Source of the DNA: CALKJU01 sp046349355
Lineage (GTDB): Bacteria > Pseudomonadota > Alphaproteobacteria > Geminicoccales > Geminicoccaceae
Length of the DNA: 64,000 nucleotides
NCBI GenBank assembly: GCA_046349355.1
Contig: JAXMCM010000016.1
Coordinates: forward strand, 310,001 to 374,000
Reading direction: 5' to 3'
Every line of letters starts with the position of its first letter. The first letter of the stretch is position 1. Position numbers and translations under genes: made by a program. Shown piece by piece: positions 8,058 to 19,756 of this stretch. Below the pieces are notes generated by a model that saw nothing but the letters and a program-made list of their open reading frames with translations, ran no database searches and was not told the origin of the DNA.

Positions 8058-11000
8058 GTGAGCGTCCCGCCCGATCTGGATCCGCTGCTCGATCTCGTCG
8101 GCGACGCGATCGTGCTGCTGCGGCGCCGCGATCACGACCAGCCGGCGCCCCGCATTGTCTGGACCAACCGCGCCCTTCGCACCTTGCTCGCTGTCGAGGC
8201 CGGCGCGCTGGAGGGGCGCGGTGTGCGGGTGCTGCGGGGCGCGGGCATGCCGCCCGTGCGATTCGCCCGGTTCGTCGCCGCCGTCGCCGCCGGCCAGGAT
8301 TTCGAGGGCCCGCTGCTGCTGGCGTCCGGCGAGGGCGAAGGGATCGCCGTCGATGCCCGCGGCGCCGTCCACCCGACGGACGAGGCGCTGTACGTCCTGA
8401 CCCTGGCCGGGCGGACGGCAGGCCGAAGTGGCCAGGACCTGCTGGGCTCGCTGCGCGCCGTCGCGTTCTACGGCTGCGAGATCCGCCACGACGGCAGCCT
8501 TGCGCTGGCGCGGCTCGATCCGGCCATCGAGACCCTGGTCGGCGTGCCGGAGAGCGAAGTGCGTGCCCGCGGCGGCATGCCGGCCATCGTCCTGCCGGCC
8601 GATCTCGGCGCCCTGCAGCGGCGCAACCAGCTGCTGCTCTCCGGCCGTGCCGCGGCCGTCGACTATCGCGTTCGCCTGCCTGACGGGCGGATCCGCTGGC
8701 TGCGCGACAGTGCACGGCCTTCCACCGGTCCGTTCGACGATGTCGTCGTCCGTATCGACGGGGCGATCACCGACGTCAGTGGCGAGCACATCGCCGACGA
8801 CCAGCATCGCTGGCGCGAGCGTGTCGCCGGCCTGCTGGCCCATGCGCTTCATGCGCTGGTGGTCGTCATCGATGTCGACGGTCGCGTGCCGTGGGCCAGC
8901 GCCGAGCCGGCGACGCCCTTCGCCGATGCCGTCCGGACAGCCGCCGGCGCCACGCTGGAGAGCGCCTTCACCGCGGCGGAGGCCGACCTGTGGCTCGGCT
9001 GGATCGACCAGTGCCTTGCCGCACGCGAGCGCGTCGCCTTCCGCTTCGACTGGCGCCGCGGCAGTGACAGCGCGGCCGTCGAGGTCCTGCTGGCCCCCCT
9101 CGGCGACGACGCCGTGCTGGCCGTCGCGCGGACCGGCGACGTCGCTCGTCGAGCAGTCGAGGCCGTACCGGCGAGCCTGCTCGCCGCGCTGGCCGAACCG
9201 GCGTTCCTGCTCGGTCCGGACCTGAGCCTGCAGGATGTGAGCCCTGCCGCCGCCGAGGCCCTGCGCGCTCCACCGGACCGCCTGCGCGGCCGTCCCTTCG
9301 GCGACCTGCTGCGTGGCGATGCCGAGACGGTCGCCGCCAGGCTAGCGACGCTGCTCGCCGAGGCACGCGCCGGCGAGGTCGAGGGCGTCCCCGGCTGGTC
9401 GGCGGCAGCGCAGGCGGAGCGGCTGGCCGCCATTCCGGTGGCGCTGGCCGGCGAGGGGGGCGGGCTGCTGGTCGTGCGCCTGCCGCGTGACGTCTCCGGC
9501 CAGGTCGCTCCCGACCGTTCGGCGCCGTGGCTGGCGGCGCTGATCGACAGCGTCGCCGACGGTGTGGTCGGCATCGACGCGCAGGGTCGTGTGGAGTCGT
9601 TCAGCCGCGCCGCGGAAGCGATCTTCGGGCTCGAGCGCGGCGGTGCCATCGGCCGTACCGTCGAGCAGCTGCTGACCGCCGGCCCGACCATCCAGCCGGG
9701 CAGCCTGCTGCGCCTGCTGCACGAGCGCGCCGAGCGGGCCGGCGAGACGGTCGAGTTGTTCGCCCGCCGCCCGTCCGGCGAGGTCGTGCCCGTGGAGGTG
9801 ACGGTGATGCCGATGGCGGCGCCGGAAGGGCGGGTGCTGCTGCTCATCGTCCGCGACGTCACCGAGCGCCGGCAGACCGAGGAGACCCTGCGCAGCCTGG
9901 CCTACATCGACCCGCTGACGGCGCTGCCCAACCGGCTGCTGTTCCACGACCGGCTGAACCAGGCCGTCGAGCGGGCGCGGCGCACGCGGCAGATGCTGGC
10001 GGTGATGCTGGTCGACCTCGACCGCTTCAAGCTGGTCAACGATTCGCTGGGTCTGGAGAAGGGCGACCAGATGCTGCGTGCCGTCGGCGAGCGCCTCGCC
10101 GGCGCCCTGCGCCGCAGCGACACCATCGCGAGGCTGGGCGGCGACGAGTTCCTCGTGCTCACCCCGGGCGCCGGCAATGCCGAGGCGGCGGCCAAGGTGG
10201 CGCAGAAGCTGCTCGATGCGCTCCGCCCCGGCTTCGCCATCAACGGCCACGAGCTGACCACCGGCGCCAGCATCGGCATCGCCCTCTACCCCTACGACGG
10301 CGACGACGCCGACTCCCTGATCAAGAACGCCGACACCGCGCTGTCGCAGGCCAAGCTGCAGGGCCGCAACCACTACCAGTTCTACACCAACGACATGAAC
10401 GCCACGGCGTTCGAGCGGCTGATGCTGGAGAGCCGCCTGCGCAAGGCGCTGCAGCAGGGCGAGCTCACCGTCTACTACCAGCCCCAGGTCAGCCTGCGGA
10501 ACGGCGAGGTGGTCGGCGTCGAGGCGCTGCTGCGCTGGTTCCACCCCGACCTCGGCATGGTCCCGCCGGCCGAGTTCATCCCGCTGGCCGAGGACACCGG
10601 CCTGATCGTGCCGATCGGCATCTGGGCGCTGCGCACCGCCTGCCGGGAAGTCATGCGCTGGCACGCCGAGGGCTTTCCGGCGATGCGCCTCGCCGTCAAC
10701 GTGTCGGGGCGCCAGTTCGAGCAGCGCGACCTCGCCGACGGTCTGGCCGAGGTGCTGGCCGAGACCGGTTTCCCGCCGGCCCTGCTCGAGCTCGAGCTGA
10801 CCGAGAGCGTCATCATGCGCCACGCCAGCGACGCCGTGCGGCGCCTGCGCGAGCTCACCGGCCTCGGCGTGCAGCTCGCCGTCGACGACTTCGGCACCGG
10901 CTACTCGTCGCTCAGCTACTTGCGCACCTTCCCGATCCGCTCGCTCAAGATCGACCGTTCCTTCGTCCGCGACATCGACCGCGACGAGAACGGTCGCGTC

Positions 11001-11198
11001 ATCCCGCAGGCGGTCATCGCCTTGGCCGGCAGCCTCGATCTGAAGGTCGTGGCCGAGGGCGTCGAGAGCGAGGCGCAGCTGGCCTTCCTGCGCGCCGCCG
11101 GCTGCGAGGAGATGCAGGGCTACCTGTTCGCCCGGCCGCTCCCGGCCGAGGACGTGCTGACGCTGCTGCGCTCGGGCCGGCGGCTGCCGCTGCCCTGA
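8058..11198 (+). CDS. Soluble multi-PAS GGDEF-EAL c-di-GMP enzyme
   Basis: A 1046-residue cyclic-di-GMP signalling protein with no membrane segment or signal peptide. The first about 600 residues contain several PAS-like modules, the last being clear (ALIDSVADGVVGIDAQGRV to LLIVRDVTERRQTEE). Then follows a GGDEF domain with an intact RLGGDEF active site near residue 695 and an EAL domain with EALLRW near residue 820, DDFGTGYSSLSYL and KIDRSFV. Both catalytic sites look competent, so it could make or break c-di-GMP depending on the PAS input. It begins with GTG about 65 bases after nnr and ends five bases before the convergent pentapeptide-repeat gene. Confidence 0.92.
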   Translation: MSVPPDLDPLLDLVGDAIVLLRRRDHDQPAPRIVWTNRALRTLLAVEAGALEGRGVRVLRGAGMPPVRFARFVAAVAAGQDFEGPLLLASGEGEGIAVDARGAVHPTDEALYVLTLAGRTAGRSGQDLLGSLRAVAFYGCEIRHDGSLALARLDPAIETLVGVPESEVRARGGMPAIVLPADLGALQRRNQLLLSGRAAAVDYRVRLPDGRIRWLRDSARPSTGPFDDVVVRIDGAITDVSGEHIADDQHRWRERVAGLLAHALHALVVVIDVDGRVPWASAEPATPFADAVRTAAGATLESAFTAAEADLWLGWIDQCLAARERVAFRFDWRRGSDSAAVEVLLAPLGDDAVLAVARTGDVARRAVEAVPASLLAALAEPAFLLGPDLSLQDVSPAAAEALRAPPDRLRGRPFGDLLRGDAETVAARLATLLAEARAGEVEGVPGWSAAAQAERLAAIPVALAGEGGGLLVVRLPRDVSGQVAPDRSAPWLAALIDSVADGVVGIDAQGRVESFSRAAEAIFGLERGGAIGRTVEQLLTAGPTIQPGSLLRLLHERAERAGETVELFARRPSGEVVPVEVTVMPMAAPEGRVLLLIVRDVTERRQTEETLRSLAYIDPLTALPNRLLFHDRLNQAVERARRTRQMLAVMLVDLDRFKLVNDSLGLEKGDQMLRAVGERLAGALRRSDTIARLGGDEFLVLTPGAGNAEAAAKVAQKLLDALRPGFAINGHELTTGASIGIALYPYDGDDADSLIKNADTALSQAKLQGRNHYQFYTNDMNATAFERLMLESRLRKALQQGELTVYYQPQVSLRNGEVVGVEALLRWFHPDLGMVPPAEFIPLAEDTGLIVPIGIWALRTACREVMRWHAEGFPAMRLAVNVSGRQFEQRDLADGLAEVLAETGFPPALLELELTESVIMRHASDAVRRLRELTGLGVQLAVDDFGTGYSSLSYLRTFPIRSLKIDRSFVRDIDRDENGRVIPQAVIALAGSLDLKVVAEGVESEAQLAFLRAAGCEEMQGYLFARPLPAEDVLTLLRSGRRLPLP

Positions 11199-11202
11199 GG
11201 CC

Positions 11203-11739
11203 TCAGCCCTCGGGTGCCGGTGCCGCCGCCGGGCCGGCATGCGACATGCACTGGCCGAGCGAGCCGTCGGCACAGATCGTCGTGCCGTCGGTCCACCGCG
11301 CCCCCGACAGGTCGGCACGCAAGAGGTCGACGCCCTCCAGCACCGCCGCGGTCAGGTCCGCACCCCGAAGGGAGGCGCCGAACAGCCGGGCCCGGCGCAG
11401 GCTGGCCCCGTTGAGCCGTGCATTGCTGAGATCGGCCGAGGTCAGGTCGGCCTGGGTCAGGTTGGCGCCCTCGAGGTCGGCGCCGGTCAGCGTCGTCGAC
11501 ACCAGCTTGGCGCGGCGCAGGTCGGCCCCGCGCAGGATCGCCCCGCTCATGTCGGCGCGGCCGAAGCCGCTGTCGCGCAGGTCGGAATTGCTGAGGTCGA
11601 CCCCCTGCAGCTGGGCGTTCGACATCAGGCAGCGCCGCCATTGCACGCCCGGCGCCGCCACGTCGTTGCAGGCGGCCATGGCGAGCGCCGGCGCGGCCAG
11701 GGTCGCGAGGCAGGCAAGCGCGGCCAGCCGGATGCTCAT
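11203..11739 (-). CDS. Secreted pentapeptide-repeat protein
   Basis: A 178-residue protein with a typical Sec signal peptide (about residues 1-22, ending ALAMAA). From about residue 40 to 150 it has tandem A(D/N)LxG-type pentapeptides (GVDLSNSDLRDS, GADLRRAKLVS, GADLEGANLTQADLTSADLS and so on) that fold as a right-handed beta-helix. Two cysteine pairs lie at the ends (CNDV, RRCL; TICADGSLGQC) and may form disulfides in the periplasm. The start codon overlaps the lipB stop as ATGA, so the two are translationally coupled. Function unknown; nothing suggests a gyrase-protecting Qnr. Confidence 0.85.
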   Translation of the reverse strand: MSIRLAALACLATLAAPALAMAACNDVAAPGVQWRRCLMSNAQLQGVDLSNSDLRDSGFGRADMSGAILRGADLRRAKLVSTTLTGADLEGANLTQADLTSADLSNARLNGASLRRARLFGASLRGADLTAAVLEGVDLLRADLSGARWTDGTTICADGSLGQCMSHAGPAAAPAPEG

Positions 11740-12389
11740 CGGGCGAACGCCGCCGGCGCCAGCAGCGGCGCGAATTCCTGCGCCAGTGCCGCGTCGAGCC
11801 TCGCCATGTCGCTGCCGCGTCCGAGGGCCGCCAGCGAGGTCACGCCGAACTCGCGGATGCCGCAGGGCACGATGCCGTCGAAGTGGTCGAGGTCCGGGGA
11901 CACGTTGATCGACACTCCGTGAAAGCTGACCCAGCGGCGCACGCGGACGCCGATTGCGGCGATCTTGGCCTCCGCCCCGGGTCCTGTCGACACCCACACC
12001 CCGACTCGGCCCTCGCGCCGCTCGGCCGCGACGTCGAAGTGGCGCAGGCTGCGGATGACCCACTCCTCGAGCCGCCAGACGAACTCGCGCAGGTCCTGCC
12101 GGCGCCGGCGCAGGTCGAGCATGGCGTAGACCACGCGCTGTCCGGGTCCGTGATAGGTGTAGCGGCCGCCGCGGCCGGCCCGGTAGACCGGGAAGTCGTA
12201 GCGCTCGAGGATCTCGTCCGGCGCGGCGCTGGTGCCGGCGGTGTAGAGCGGCGGATGCTCGAGCAGCCAGACGAGGTCGGGTGCCGTGCCGTCGAGGATC
12301 GCCGCGACGCGCGCCTCCATGCGGGCGAGGGCGTCCGGATAGGCGACCGGTTCCCGGCTGGTGAGCCACTCGATGTCCGAAGCGTCCAA
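11736..12389 (-). CDS. lipB: Octanoyltransferase (lipoyl(octanoyl) transferase)
   Basis: Moves octanoyl from acyl carrier protein to lipoyl domains, the first step of lipoic acid assembly. Signatures: RGGRYTYHGPGQ (73-84), the lysine at 142 in AKIAAIGVRV, FHGVSINV, and catalytic Cys176 in GIVPCGI. There is no ATG near the expected N-terminus. TTG at 12389 begins LDASDIEWL and gives 217 residues, the normal length, with AGAG upstream. The frame stays open much further (to 12704), but that extension would run through tRNA-Leu on the other strand and is low-complexity. The gene is divergent from tRNA-Leu and coupled to the pentapeptide-repeat gene. Confidence 0.92.
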   Translation of the reverse strand: MDASDIEWLTSREPVAYPDALARMEARVAAILDGTAPDLVWLLEHPPLYTAGTSAAPDEILERYDFPVYRAGRGGRYTYHGPGQRVVYAMLDLRRRRQDLREFVWRLEEWVIRSLRHFDVAAERREGRVGVWVSTGPGAEAKIAAIGVRVRRWVSFHGVSINVSPDLDHFDGIVPCGIREFGVTSLAALGRGSDMARLDAALAQEFAPLLAPAAFAR

Positions 12390-12401
12390 GGGCCCGATCT
12401 C

Positions 12402-12431
12402 TTGCCAAGTGCCGGGGCGATCTGCTACTCG
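12402..12431 (+). promoter_or_regulatory. Probable promoter of tRNA-Leu
   Basis: TTGCCA (12402-12407) and TACTCG (12426-12431, preceded by TGC) are spaced by 18 bases. This places a start about 40 bases before the tRNA. The -10 is a weak match. Confidence 0.35.
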
Positions 12432-12474
12432 CCCGCTCGCTTTCCGGAAGGCGTTCGCGCTCCGGTCAGATAGT

Positions 12475-12561
12475 GCGGTCGTGGCGGAATTGGTAGACGC
12501 GCAGCGTTGAGGGCGCTGTGGCCGAAAGGCCGTGGAAGTTCGAGTCTTCTCGACCGCACCA
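12475..12561 (+). tRNA. tRNA-Leu (anticodon GAG)
   Basis: An 87-base class II tRNA. The acceptor strands GCGGTCG (12475-12481) and CGACCGC (12551-12557) pair fully, followed by discriminator A and an encoded CCA. The anticodon arm CAGCG-TTGAGGG-CGCTG gives GAG. The long variable arm TGGCC-GAAA-GGCCG is typical of leucine tRNA. The T arm contains TTCGAGT. Confidence 0.95.
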
Positions 12562-12676
12562 AGCTTCCAGAACCCCCTCGTGATCCCGGCTTGCGGCTGC
12601 TCGCTGCGGCGCCTACGAGGCGTCAGGCGGCATCGCCGGCGGCGCCTGCCTGCTGATGCCTGCAAGGGGGGTTCCG

Positions 12677-14954
<2,278 letters not shown>

Positions 14955-14962
<8 letters not shown>

Positions 14963-16334
14963 CGGCGACGCCGGCACCGCGCCGGCGCCGGTCACGATCG
15001 AGCTCGACGACGCCCTCGTCCAGGAGACGATCGAGGCCCTTGATCGCGAGGACGACGATCTCGCAGCGGCCCTCGTCGCCTCGCTGCACCCCGCCGACCA
15101 GGCCGACCTGCTCGAGCTGCTGACGCCGGAGCTGCGCGCCCGGCTGATCCGCATCGTCGGCGTCACCCTCGATCCCGACACGCTGACCCACCTCGACGAG
15201 GAGGTCCGCGACCAGGTCATCGAGGTTCTCGGGCCCGAGGACACCAGTGCCGTCGTCGCCCAGCTCGACAGCGACGACGCCATCGAGGTGCTCAGCGACC
15301 TCGACGTCGAGGACCAGGCGGAGATCCTGGCCGGCCTGCCGCTGCCGGAGCGCTCGGTCATCGAGGAGGGCCTGGCCTACCCCGACGACAGCGCCGGCCG
15401 GCTGATGCAGCGCGAGGTCGTCGCCGTGCCGGAGAGCTGGACGGTCTCGCAGACCATCGACTACCTCCGCGCCGCCCGCGACCTGCCCGACGAGTTCTAT
15501 GACATCTTCCTGATCGACGCGACCAACCGGCCGGTCGGCGCGGTGCCGCTGAGCCGCGTGCTGCGCAGCCGCCGCACCGTGCTGCTGACCGACCTGCGCA
15601 GCAAGGAGCTGCGCCTCATCCCGGTCGCCATGGACCAGGAGAAGGTCGCCTACCTGTTCCGCCAGTACGGCCTCGTCTCCGCACCCGTCGTCGGCGACGA
15701 CGGCCGGCTGCTCGGCGTGGTCACCGTCGACGACGTCGTCGACGTCATCCAGGAGGAGGCCGAGGACGACATCCTCAAGCTCGGCGGCGTGCAGGAAACC
15801 GACCTGTTCACCCCGCCGCTGCGCGCCGGCCTGCAGCGGCTGCCCTGGCTGCTGGTCAACCTCGGCACGGCGCTGCTCGGCGCCGGCGTCATCTCGCACT
15901 TCGCCGGCGCCATCGAGCGGGTCGTGGCGCTGGCGGTGCTGATGCCCATGGTCGCCTCGCTCGGCGGCAATGCCGGCACCCAGGCGATGACCGTGGCCGT
16001 CCGCTCGCTCGCCGCCAAGGAGCTCACCGGCGCCAACGCGCTGCGCACGCTGGGCAAGGAGTTCGTCATCGGGCTGCTCAACGGCAGCCTGTTCCTCGCC
16101 CTCGGCGCCATCCTGGCGCTCAGCTGGTTCGGCGAGATCGAGCTGGCCGCGGTGTTCGGCGCGGCACTGGCCTGCAACCTGATCGTCGCCAGCTGCGCCG
16201 GCGTGCTGATCCCGCTGGGGCTGAGCCGCCTCGGCCTCGATCCCGCCGTCTCGTCGGGCGTGTTCCTGACCTGCGTGACCGATATCCTGGGCTTCTTCGC
16301 CTTCCTGGGCCTCGCCGTCTGGTTCCTGTTCTGA
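14955..16334 (+). CDS. mgtE: Magnesium transporter MgtE
   Basis: An inner-membrane Mg2+ channel of 459 residues. An acidic MgtE-N helical domain (about 20-135) is followed by two CBS domains (about 140-265) that sense cytosolic Mg2+. A membrane domain with five helices starts near residue 290 and includes the signature PMVASLGGNAGTQAMTV. It appears to start with TTG inside the end of maeB (eight-base overlap), giving MADGDAG. No ATG or GTG lies nearby in frame, and translational coupling to maeB would explain this. No M-box riboswitch is possible here because there is no leader. Confidence 0.92.
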
Positions 16335-16344
16335 GCCCGTCGGC

Positions 16345-17976
16345 TCAGACCAGCCGCGACACCTCCACCTCCTTGGTGGTGATGAACTCGAGCAGCGCCG
16401 GCTGGCCCTGCTCGGTGGCGGCGATGCCGCGGCGGATCGCCGGGACGATGTCGGCCACCGTCTCGACGCGCTCGCCATAGCCGCCGAGGGCCCGGGCGAA
16501 GGCGGCGTAGTCGCCGGAGATGTCGGTCGACCGGTAGAGCCGCGTCGATTCCGGCATGACCTTGAGCTCGATCGCCATGCAGAAGTTGTTGAGCAGGATC
16601 GACAGGATCGGGATCCGCTCGCGCGCCGCCGTCTCGAAGTCCATGCCGGTGAAGCCGATGGCGGCGTCGCCCCAGACGTTGATGCAGAGCTTGTCCGGCT
16701 TGGCCAGCTTGGCCCCCATCGCCAGCCCGAGCCCGTAGCCCAGCTGCGTGCTCTTGCCCCAGCCGATGTAGGACAGCGGCGTCGTGCACTTCCAGAACGG
16801 CGACAGCTGGTCGCGCGGGCTGCCGGCGTCGTGGGTGATGATGGTGTTGGCGACGTCGACCGTCTTCTGCAGGTCCCAGAGCACCCGGTAGGGGTTGAGC
16901 GGCGTCGTCTCGGCCTCGAGCTTGGGCCGCCACTTGTCGAGCCAGGTGCCATGCACCTCGGCGATCTCCCGGGCGGCCGCCGAGGGGTCGCGCGGCGTGC
17001 TGCCGGCGAGCTTGCGGACCTCCTCGATCAGCATCGCCAGCATCAGCCTGGCATCGCCCAGCACGGCGAGGCTGCAGGGCAGGTCCTTGCCGACGTCCAT
17101 CGGGTCGAGGGTGGCGTGGATCACCGTCTTCCCCTTCGGCATCTGCACGCCGAAGTTGGTCTCGGTGAAGCTGCAGCCGATGCCGAGGATCAGGTCGGCG
17201 TTGTCGAGGAAGTGGCGCACCGAGCCGGGCAGGGCGAGACCGCCCGAGCCCAGCGCCAAGGGGTGCGTCTCGGGAAAGGCGCTCTTGCCCTCGAGGCTGG
17301 TGCAGACCGGGATGGCCAGCAGCTCGGCCAGCTCGCGCAGCTCGTCCCAGGCCTCGGCCCAGTGGATGCCCTGGCCGGCATAGATCACCGGCCGCCTGGC
17401 CGCGACCAGCAGGCTCGCCGCCTCGCGCACCGCCTCGGGGTCCGGGCCGCTGCGCAGCCGCCGCGCCGGCGTGTAGTCGAGGGTCTCGATCTCCTCGTTC
17501 CAGACGTCGATCGGGATCTCGACCAGCACCGGCCCGCCGCGGCCGGAGCGCAGCCGGGTGAAGGCGCGGCGGAAGACGTTGGGAATCTCTTTGGCCGAGG
17601 TCAGCGGCTCGGCCGACTTGGTGATGCCCTGCATCTGCAGGGGCGCGTTGTAGTTCGGCTGGACCCAGGCCAGCCGCCGCATGTAGCCCATCGGCATGAC
17701 CAGCACCGGCACCGATTCGCTGTGCGCCTGGGCGACGGCGCCGTAGGCGTTCTCGGTGCCCGGCCCGTGCTGCATGCAGAAGGCGCCGATCTGCCGGCCG
17801 CTGGTCACCCGCGAGATGGCGTCGGCCATGTGCAGGCCGGTCCGTTCCTGGCGGACGATGATCGGCCGGATGCCGATCCGGGCAGCGTGCTCGAGCACGT
17901 GGTTGACCGGATAGCCGATGATCCATTCGACGCCCTCGCGGCGCAGGATCTCGCTGATGGCGTCTGCCGTCTTCAT
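16345..17976 (-). CDS. Thiamine pyrophosphate-dependent enzyme, acetolactate-synthase-like
   Basis: A 543-residue member of the acetolactate synthase/oxalyl-CoA decarboxylase/sulfoacetaldehyde acetyltransferase superfamily. It has the N-terminal PYR domain with the catalytic Glu in VRQERTGLHMADA, a central Rossmann domain, and the C-terminal PP domain with the TPP-Mg motif GDAAIGFTG ending in LLNN. ATG 17976 has GGGGGAGG six bases upstream, a very strong ribosome site. The substrate is not evident. No ilvN-type small subunit, frc or xsc partner gene is adjacent, so calling it ilvB would be unsafe. It stands alone, convergent with mgtE. Confidence 0.85.
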   Translation of the reverse strand: MKTADAISEILRREGVEWIIGYPVNHVLEHAARIGIRPIIVRQERTGLHMADAISRVTSGRQIGAFCMQHGPGTENAYGAVAQAHSESVPVLVMPMGYMRRLAWVQPNYNAPLQMQGITKSAEPLTSAKEIPNVFRRAFTRLRSGRGGPVLVEIPIDVWNEEIETLDYTPARRLRSGPDPEAVREAASLLVAARRPVIYAGQGIHWAEAWDELRELAELLAIPVCTSLEGKSAFPETHPLALGSGGLALPGSVRHFLDNADLILGIGCSFTETNFGVQMPKGKTVIHATLDPMDVGKDLPCSLAVLGDARLMLAMLIEEVRKLAGSTPRDPSAAAREIAEVHGTWLDKWRPKLEAETTPLNPYRVLWDLQKTVDVANTIITHDAGSPRDQLSPFWKCTTPLSYIGWGKSTQLGYGLGLAMGAKLAKPDKLCINVWGDAAIGFTGMDFETAARERIPILSILLNNFCMAIELKVMPESTRLYRSTDISGDYAAFARALGGYGERVETVADIVPAIRRGIAATEQGQPALLEFITTKEVEVSRLV

Positions 17977-18159
17977 CGTGGCCTCCCCCGAAAGCCGTTG
18001 CCGGCAGGCTAGGGGAGGGTCGGCTGCTCGGGAAGCGGCAGGTGCTGCTCGGCTCCCCGGCGTTCGCGGCAGGGCTCGGCGTGCGAGGAGTGCAAGGAAC
18101 GGGACGGCGGGCGGACGGTCCCGGCCCACCTTGGCGGCATCGCAACCGCCGAGGCCAGG

Positions 18160-18270
18160 GAAGGGACCTTGGGCCGGATCGCCGACGCCCGATGCGCCGC
18201 CATCCGTGCGGATGGCACCTACCAGACGATCGCCGCCCGGTATTTCAGCTTCGACCCCTACGGCGCCGAC
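18160..18270 (+). pseudogene. Remnant of an amino-acid ABC transporter binding protein (C-terminus)
   Basis: The frame reads CAAIRADGTYQTIAARYF followed by SFDPYGAD. This matches the C-terminal end of family 3 periplasmic binding proteins (usual pattern: AIRADGTY-x-I-x-x-KYF-x-F-D-x-YG). Upstream, in any frame, I can find no further binding-protein sequence, no signal peptide and no start. The frame then runs on without its stop into the antisense of the neighbouring gene. It therefore looks like the last 35 or so residues of a decayed gene. The remaining about 150 bases between 17977 and 18160 show nothing recognisable. Confidence 0.5.
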
Positions 18271-19556
18271 TGTGAGGTCGGCACCGCGAGGCCCTGCCAG
18301 CCGCGCCCGAGCATCGGGCAGCTGCGGCAGTGCACGCCCAGGACCTCGCAAGCCGGGATGGTGCAGCGCACCTCGCGGCCCTCGAGGGCCAGGCCGACGC
18401 GCGACAGGTGCTGCGACTGCTTGCCCTTGAGCAGCACGACGTCGCCGGGGCGGACGATGCGCCGGGCCTCGGCCATGGCGGCGGTCACCTCGAGGCCGAC
18501 CTCGACGATCGCGTCCGGCGCCATGCCGGCTGCGACGGCGCTGTCGCGGATGGTCCCGACATCCTTGCCGAACAGGATGACGCGGTCGGCCGCGGCGGGC
18601 AGGCGCGCGCCGATGGCATGGTAGGCCTCGTCCCGCTGCGCCGGGATCTCGAAATACACCTCGCCCAGCACGGCGACCCGACGCGCCGGCACCATCGCCA
18701 GCAGGTCGAGGGCGGCGTGCACGGTCTTGGCGTTGCCCTTGTAGGTGTCGTCGATCAGCGTGACGCCGTCCGGCAGGCGGATCGGCTCGAGCCGGCAGGT
18801 CTGCGGCGGCACGGCTTCCAGCGCCGCGACGATGCGTGGCGTCGGGATGCCCTCGAGCCGGCCGACGGCCACCGCAGCGAGGATCGGGTAGGTGTAGGCG
18901 CGCCCGAGCAGGCGTGACCGGATGGTCAGGACCTCGTCGCCGGCGGCCACGGTGACGACGTTGCCGTTCGGCCAGTCGAGCCGCCAGTCGAGCGCCCGGA
19001 CGTCGTTGCCGGCCTCGTGGCCGTAGGTGACGATCCGCGCGCCGGTGCGCGCCGCCATCGTCCGCACCATCGGGTCGTCACCGTTGAGCACGGCCACGCC
19101 GCCGGGGCGCAGCCCGTCGAGCAGGCGGGCCTTCTCGTCGCGGATCTGCTCGAGCGTCCCGAGGGTGCGGGCATGGTCCATGGCGACCGCCGTCTGCACG
19201 ACGACGTCGGGGCGGATCAGGGCGGCGAAGTCGGCCATCTGGCCGGGCTTGGCGATACCGACCTCGATCGCCCGGTACCGGTGCCACGGCCAGTTGCCCA
19301 GCACCGCCAGGGCGGCCATGCCCTGCACGTTGGAGGCGTAGAGGCTGTCGGGCCGGCCCAGCACGGCGGCGATCGCGGCCGTCGCCGTCGTTTTGCCCAG
19401 CGAGCCGGTGACCGCGACGATCCGCGTCCGTGCGCCCAGCAGCGAGCGGTGGCGCACGGCGAACGGCCGCAGCAGGGGGTAGGTCTTGGTGACGAGCTCG
19501 CGCTGGACACGCATGCGCCCGACATGCGTCCGCATCAGCCGCAGCTTCTGCAGCAC
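18258..19556 (-). CDS. Mur-ligase family protein lacking the N-terminal domain
   Basis: A MurF-like ATP-dependent ligase of about 432 residues. It has the ATP-binding loop GSLGKTT (51-57), AMDHARTLGTLEQIRDEKA and LNGDDPMV of the central domain, and the C-terminal domain segment LIDDTYKGNAKTVHAALDLL. The roughly 100-residue N-terminal UDP-substrate domain of true MurF is absent, so peptidoglycan synthesis is doubtful. The tail carries Cys398-x4-Cys403-x6-Cys410-x2-Cys413, which could bind a metal or cluster. I place the start at GTG 19556 (GGGGAG upstream). The frame is open to 20180 but would cross tRNA-Glu. The 200 bases between this start and the tRNA hold nothing I recognise. Confidence 0.78.
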   Translation of the reverse strand: MLQKLRLMRTHVGRMRVQRELVTKTYPLLRPFAVRHRSLLGARTRIVAVTGSLGKTTATAAIAAVLGRPDSLYASNVQGMAALAVLGNWPWHRYRAIEVGIAKPGQMADFAALIRPDVVVQTAVAMDHARTLGTLEQIRDEKARLLDGLRPGGVAVLNGDDPMVRTMAARTGARIVTYGHEAGNDVRALDWRLDWPNGNVVTVAAGDEVLTIRSRLLGRAYTYPILAAVAVGRLEGIPTPRIVAALEAVPPQTCRLEPIRLPDGVTLIDDTYKGNAKTVHAALDLLAMVPARRVAVLGEVYFEIPAQRDEAYHAIGARLPAAADRVILFGKDVGTIRDSAVAAGMAPDAIVEVGLEVTAAMAEARRIVRPGDVVLLKGKQSQHLSRVGLALEGREVRCTIPACEVLGVHCRSCPMLGRGWQGLAVPTSQSAP

Positions 19557-19756
19557 CGTGGTTCGCTCCCCGCCGACCGGCACGCCCTTTCTGGGCCGCG
19601 CGCCGGCGACAGCGAAAGGGAATTCACCGGATCTCGCCTCCGCCGTCCCGGCGGCGCGTGCTCGCCACCGGGCAGCTGCCGGCAATTGGTGGAAGACTGG
19701 AGGCGGCGCCGACCCTGATGCGCACCGTCGCCGCGGGCGGCTGGGCGGCTGGGATC

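Noticed and set aside
9342..11318. 658-residue open frame on the minus strand
   Set aside because: A GC-driven shadow of the GGDEF-EAL gene, with Gln/Val/Ala-rich composition and no domain; the same applies to the long frames at 12623-15361, 34027-36138 and 55951-58422.
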